Source of the DNA: Kerstersia sp052103615
GTDB lineage: Bacteria > Pseudomonadota > Gammaproteobacteria > Burkholderiales > Burkholderiaceae_B
Length of the DNA: 64,000 nucleotides
Reading direction: 5' to 3'
Assembly (NCBI RefSeq): GCF_052103615.1
Contig: NZ_JBQEKA010000001.1
Coordinates: 1 to 64,000 of the forward strand
The notes under the pieces were generated by a model, which ran no database searches, was not told the DNA's origin, and worked only from the letters and a program-made list of their open reading frames with translations. How positions within the stretch are numbered: the first letter of the stretch is position 1; the number at the start of each line of letters is the position of its first letter. The position numbers were made by a program, and so were the translations under genes. This document shows, one piece after another, positions 61,362 through 64,000 of the stretch.

Positions 61362-62225
61362 ATGATCAATCTGCACGACATACGCTATGTCCGCCTTGGC
61401 ACTAAAAATCTCGGAGACGCACGCAGCTACGCAACCGAAATCCTCGGTCTGCAGGTTGCCCGGGAGGCCAATGGCGCGATTTACTTCCGGTCCGATGACC
61501 GGGACCACACACTGTGCTATTACGAAGGCGACCCCAACGAAACCACGACGGCATTCGAGGTGACTTCGTCCGACGAGCTGGAAAGCGCTGCCATTCTGCT
61601 GGAACAGAACAAATTCCAGGTCGTGCACGGCACGCGTGCGGATGCCGAAGTCCGCTACGTCGATGATCTGATCCGCTTTCAGGACCCCAGCGGCAACAAT
61701 ATCGAACTGGTGTTGCGCCCGCAAGCCAGCGGCCGGCGCTATTTTGCCAGCCGTGATGCCGGTATTACCGGCTTCAGCCATATCGGCCTGCGCACCATGG
61801 ATGCGCGCCGCGATGAGCAATTCTGGACAGGCCTGGCCAGCGCCCGCGTCAGCGACCGCATCGGCGAAGCGCCGTTGCTGCGCATTGACGAAGTGCACCA
61901 CAAGATCGCCCTGTTCCCGTCCAAGCACCCTGGCGTGCAGCACATCAATCACCAGGTCGAAAGCATCGACGACGTGATGCGCGCTTACTATTTCCTGCTG
62001 TCCCGCGGCGTCAAGATCCTCTTCGGCCCGGGCCGTCACCCGACTTCCGGCGCCGTCTTCCTGTATTTCGAAGGCCCGGACGGCATGACCTACGAGTATT
62101 CCACCGGGGTCAGCCATATCAGCCCGGAGCAGGAAGCCACCCACCAGCCGCGCCAGTTCCCCGGCATTCCTGAATCCTTCTGCATGTGGGGCGCCAAGCC
62201 GGACATCCCGGAGTTCCGTTCATGA
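61362..62225 (+). CDS. VOC-family extradiol ring-cleavage dioxygenase
   Basis: This 287-residue type I extradiol dioxygenase-like protein has two VOC repeats (IRYVRLGTKNLGDARSYATEI and GFSHIGLRTMDARRDEQFWT). The Fe(II) ligands expected are His in GFSHIGL, His in PGVQHINHQVE and Glu in GMTYEYSTG. It resembles 2,3-dihydroxybiphenyl/catechol-type dioxygenases. The ATG at 61362 has AAGGAG seven bases upstream. The stop overlaps the next gene by ATGA. Confidence 0.85.
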   Translation: MINLHDIRYVRLGTKNLGDARSYATEILGLQVAREANGAIYFRSDDRDHTLCYYEGDPNETTTAFEVTSSDELESAAILLEQNKFQVVHGTRADAEVRYVDDLIRFQDPSGNNIELVLRPQASGRRYFASRDAGITGFSHIGLRTMDARRDEQFWTGLASARVSDRIGEAPLLRIDEVHHKIALFPSKHPGVQHINHQVESIDDVMRAYYFLLSRGVKILFGPGRHPTSGAVFLYFEGPDGMTYEYSTGVSHISPEQEATHQPRQFPGIPESFCMWGAKPDIPEFRS

Positions 62226-62914
62226 GCCCGCTGCCCGCCGCAAGCGCGGCCCAGCAGCGCGACGTCCGCATGGCGGCGCGCGCCTTGTCGCGCGCCGGGC
62301 TGGCCCATGCCTATGGCCATTGCAGCCTGCGGCTGAACGCCGATTATTTCCTGGTCTGCGCAGCCAAGCCCATGGGGCTGATCCTGCCTGGCGATGAAGG
62401 CACCCTGGTGCCTGTGCGCGGCGAGCTGCCCGAAGGCGTGCTGGGCGAAGTCCGCATCCACCAGCAAATCTACCAGCGCCGTGACGATATCGGCGCCGTC
62501 ATCCGTAGCATGCCGCCCCAGCTCATGGCGTTGTCCTGTGCTGGCCTGACGCCGCAGCCGCGGCACGGCATGGGCACCTATTTCCAGCCCGGCATTCCGC
62601 TCTGGGACGATGTGCAATTACTGCGCACCGATGAGCAGGCCAGTGCCCTGGGCGAACTGTTCGGCGCCGGCAAAGCGCTGGCCATGCGCGGCAATGGCGC
62701 CATCGTCGCAGGCGATTCGCTGGTCGAAGCGCTGACGCTGACCTGGTATCTGGAAGACGCCGCGCGCATTGAATTGACGCTGCGCAGCGCCGGCCTTGAA
62801 CAGGGCCGTCCGGCCCTGGATGCCCAGACCTGCGCCCAGCGCGCCACCCGCAATGGCCGGATTTACGAACGCATGTGGGATTACCTCACGGTGGGCGACC
62901 CCGAAGCGGCCTGA
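62222..62914 (+). CDS. Class II aldolase/adducin family protein
   Basis: This 230-residue protein has the class II aldolase fold, with AHAYGHCSLRLN and the late MRGNGAIVAGDSLVEALTLTWYLED region. The zinc-binding His-x-His seen in fuculose aldolase is not obvious: IRSMPPQLMALS stands where an HxH would be expected. It may therefore be a non-canonical aldolase or a decarboxylase/hydratase-like family member. It lies between the extradiol dioxygenase and an aldehyde dehydrogenase, so it probably acts on a ring-fission product. Confidence 0.82.
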   Translation: MSPLPAASAAQQRDVRMAARALSRAGLAHAYGHCSLRLNADYFLVCAAKPMGLILPGDEGTLVPVRGELPEGVLGEVRIHQQIYQRRDDIGAVIRSMPPQLMALSCAGLTPQPRHGMGTYFQPGIPLWDDVQLLRTDEQASALGELFGAGKALAMRGNGAIVAGDSLVEALTLTWYLEDAARIELTLRSAGLEQGRPALDAQTCAQRATRNGRIYERMWDYLTVGDPEAA

Positions 62915-63007
62915 CGCCCGCCCCCGCCCTGCCCGGCCTGGTGAGATCACCTGGCCGGCCATCGCAATGGCCTGAATCCATAGATCAGCAACACAAAGGA
63001 ATACAGT

Positions 63008-64000
63008 ATGTCTGCCAAAGAATTCCGTCACTTCATCAATGGCGAGTGGGTCTCCAGCCCCCGCACTTTCGAAAACCGCAACCCGGCCGACAATAGCCTG
63101 GTCGGCATGATCCATGAAGCCGGCGAACAGGAAGTCGATGCTGCCGTGCGCGCTGCCCGCGCCGCGCTGCGCGGCCCCTGGGGCAAGATGACCGTCGCGC
63201 AACGCATGGAACTGTTGCACAAGGTCGCCGATGGCATCCAGCGCCGCCATGCCGAATTCCTGGCAGCCGAAGTGGCCGATACCGGCAAACCCGTCCATCT
63301 GGCCGGCCATCTGGACATTCCGCGCGGCGCGGCGAACTTCAAGGTCTTCGCTGACCTGATGAAGAACGTGCCGACTGAAAGCTTCATGATGGACACGCCT
63401 GACGGCGGCAAGGCCGTGAACTACGCGGTGCGCGCGCCGCGCGGCGTGATCGCCGTGGTCTGTCCCTGGAACCTGCCGCTGCTGCTGATGACCTGGAAGG
63501 TCGGCCCGGCGCTGGCCTGCGGCAATACGGTAGTCGTCAAACCTTCGGAAGAAACCCCTGCCACCGCGACGCTGCTGGGCGAAGTCATGAATGAAGCCGG
63601 TATTCCGCCGGGCGTCTATAACGTGGTGCATGGCTTCGGCGGCGACTCCGCCGGCGCCTTCCTGACCGCGCACCCGGACGTCGATGGCGTGACTTTCACG
63701 GGCGAAACCCGTACCGGCGAAATCATCACTAAGGCGGCTGCCAAGGGTATCCGCCCGGTCTCGCTGGAACTGGGCGGCAAGAACGCCGGTATCGTGTTCG
63801 CGGATGCCGACCTGGAAAAGACCATCAAGGGCCTGGGCCGCGCCGTGTTCGAGAACAGCGGCCAGGTTTGCCTGGGCACCGAGCGCATCTACGTTCAGCG
63901 CCCGCTGTTCGAACGCTTCGTTGCCGAATTCAAGGCCTACGCGGCCAGCATCCGCATTGGCGATCCGCAGAACCCGGATACCCAAATGGGCCCGGTGGTG
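63008..64000 (+). CDS. Aldehyde dehydrogenase, 2-hydroxymuconic semialdehyde type (partial)
   Basis: The reading frame begins at the ATG at 63008 and runs open to the window end (331 codons seen of about 480). The start MSAKEFRHFINGEWVSSP, the NAD-binding CPWNLPLLLMTWKVGPALAC region, the catalytic Glu in LELGGKNAG and Cys in SGQVCLGTERIY are visible. It resembles 2-hydroxymuconic (or 2-aminomuconic) semialdehyde dehydrogenases of meta-cleavage pathways. It follows the aldolase gene by about 90 bases. The C-terminus is outside the window. Confidence 0.88.
   Translation, partial: MSAKEFRHFINGEWVSSPRTFENRNPADNSLVGMIHEAGEQEVDAAVRAARAALRGPWGKMTVAQRMELLHKVADGIQRRHAEFLAAEVADTGKPVHLAGHLDIPRGAANFKVFADLMKNVPTESFMMDTPDGGKAVNYAVRAPRGVIAVVCPWNLPLLLMTWKVGPALACGNTVVVKPSEETPATATLLGEVMNEAGIPPGVYNVVHGFGGDSAGAFLTAHPDVDGVTFTGETRTGEIITKAAAKGIRPVSLELGGKNAGIVFADADLEKTIKGLGRAVFENSGQVCLGTERIYVQRPLFERFVAEFKAYAASIRIGDPQNPDTQMGPVV

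Noticed and set aside
1..64000. CRISPR arrays, prophage or insertion sequences
   Set aside because: No regularly spaced repeats, transposase or phage structural genes were seen anywhere in the window.

Overview
The window (about 62% GC by impression) reads as the chromosome of a free-living or host-associated beta-proteobacterium of the Burkholderiales, most likely Alcaligenaceae. This is inferred from gene content and style: ProQ, orphan DctP-type binding proteins, protocatechuate 4,5-dioxygenase LigAB, a Bordetella-like fimbrial operon, and dense LysR/TetR regulation. I see no phage, insertion sequence, CRISPR array or integrase. Genes are closely packed, often with ATGA overlaps, and many start codons follow a GGGAG-type ribosome binding site.

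Layout. 1-8.3 kb: a minus-strand acyl-CoA operon (acuI-like reductase, enoyl-CoA hydratase, acyl-CoA ligase, OsmC, AtoE-like carrier, MFS exporter, AcuR-like TetR). A near-consensus promoter and an operator precede acuI, and a second operator copy precedes tetR. 8.3-14.8 kb: a divergent isoleucyl-tRNA synthetase gene behind a leader-peptide attenuator, phosphatidylserine decarboxylase, and a response regulator / acyl carrier protein / ketosynthase group. 14.8-20.8 kb: a chaperone-usher fimbrial operon plus an unknown small gene. 20.9-31.2 kb: an amino acid permease, BrnQ, two exported hydrolases (SGNH lipoprotein and purple-acid-phosphatase-like), a lone DctP protein, an indolepyruvate/phenylpyruvate-type decarboxylase and an Lrp regulator. 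31.5-35.7 kb: LysR, Crp/Fnr regulator, TPR protein, peptide deformylase.

35.8-48.4 kb: an acetate-assimilation region. A CrbS-like hybrid kinase with an SLC5 transporter domain is followed by nadC-nadA-nadB, and then by the minus-strand set yjcH-actP-acsA-crbR. CrbS/CrbR probably controls acs and actP. 48.9-56.7 kb: pirin, ProQ, a CusR/HprR-like two-component system facing a cytochrome b561-YceI-YceI operon across a 34-bp inverted repeat, and a lysine-type permease. 56.7-58 kb: tRNA-Arg(CCG) and a TerC-family protein under a yybP-ykoY manganese riboswitch. 58-64 kb: aromatic ring cleavage, with LysR + ligAB, then LysR + VOC-type extradiol dioxygenase, class II aldolase and an aldehyde dehydrogenase cut by the window edge.

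The most notable item is the ileS attenuator at 10.86-11.03 kb. A 26-residue leader peptide rich in Ile codons, a perfect 11-bp terminator ending 15 bases before the ileS start, and a 12/13 complementary antiterminator segment together suggest isoleucine-dependent attenuation of a tRNA synthetase gene.
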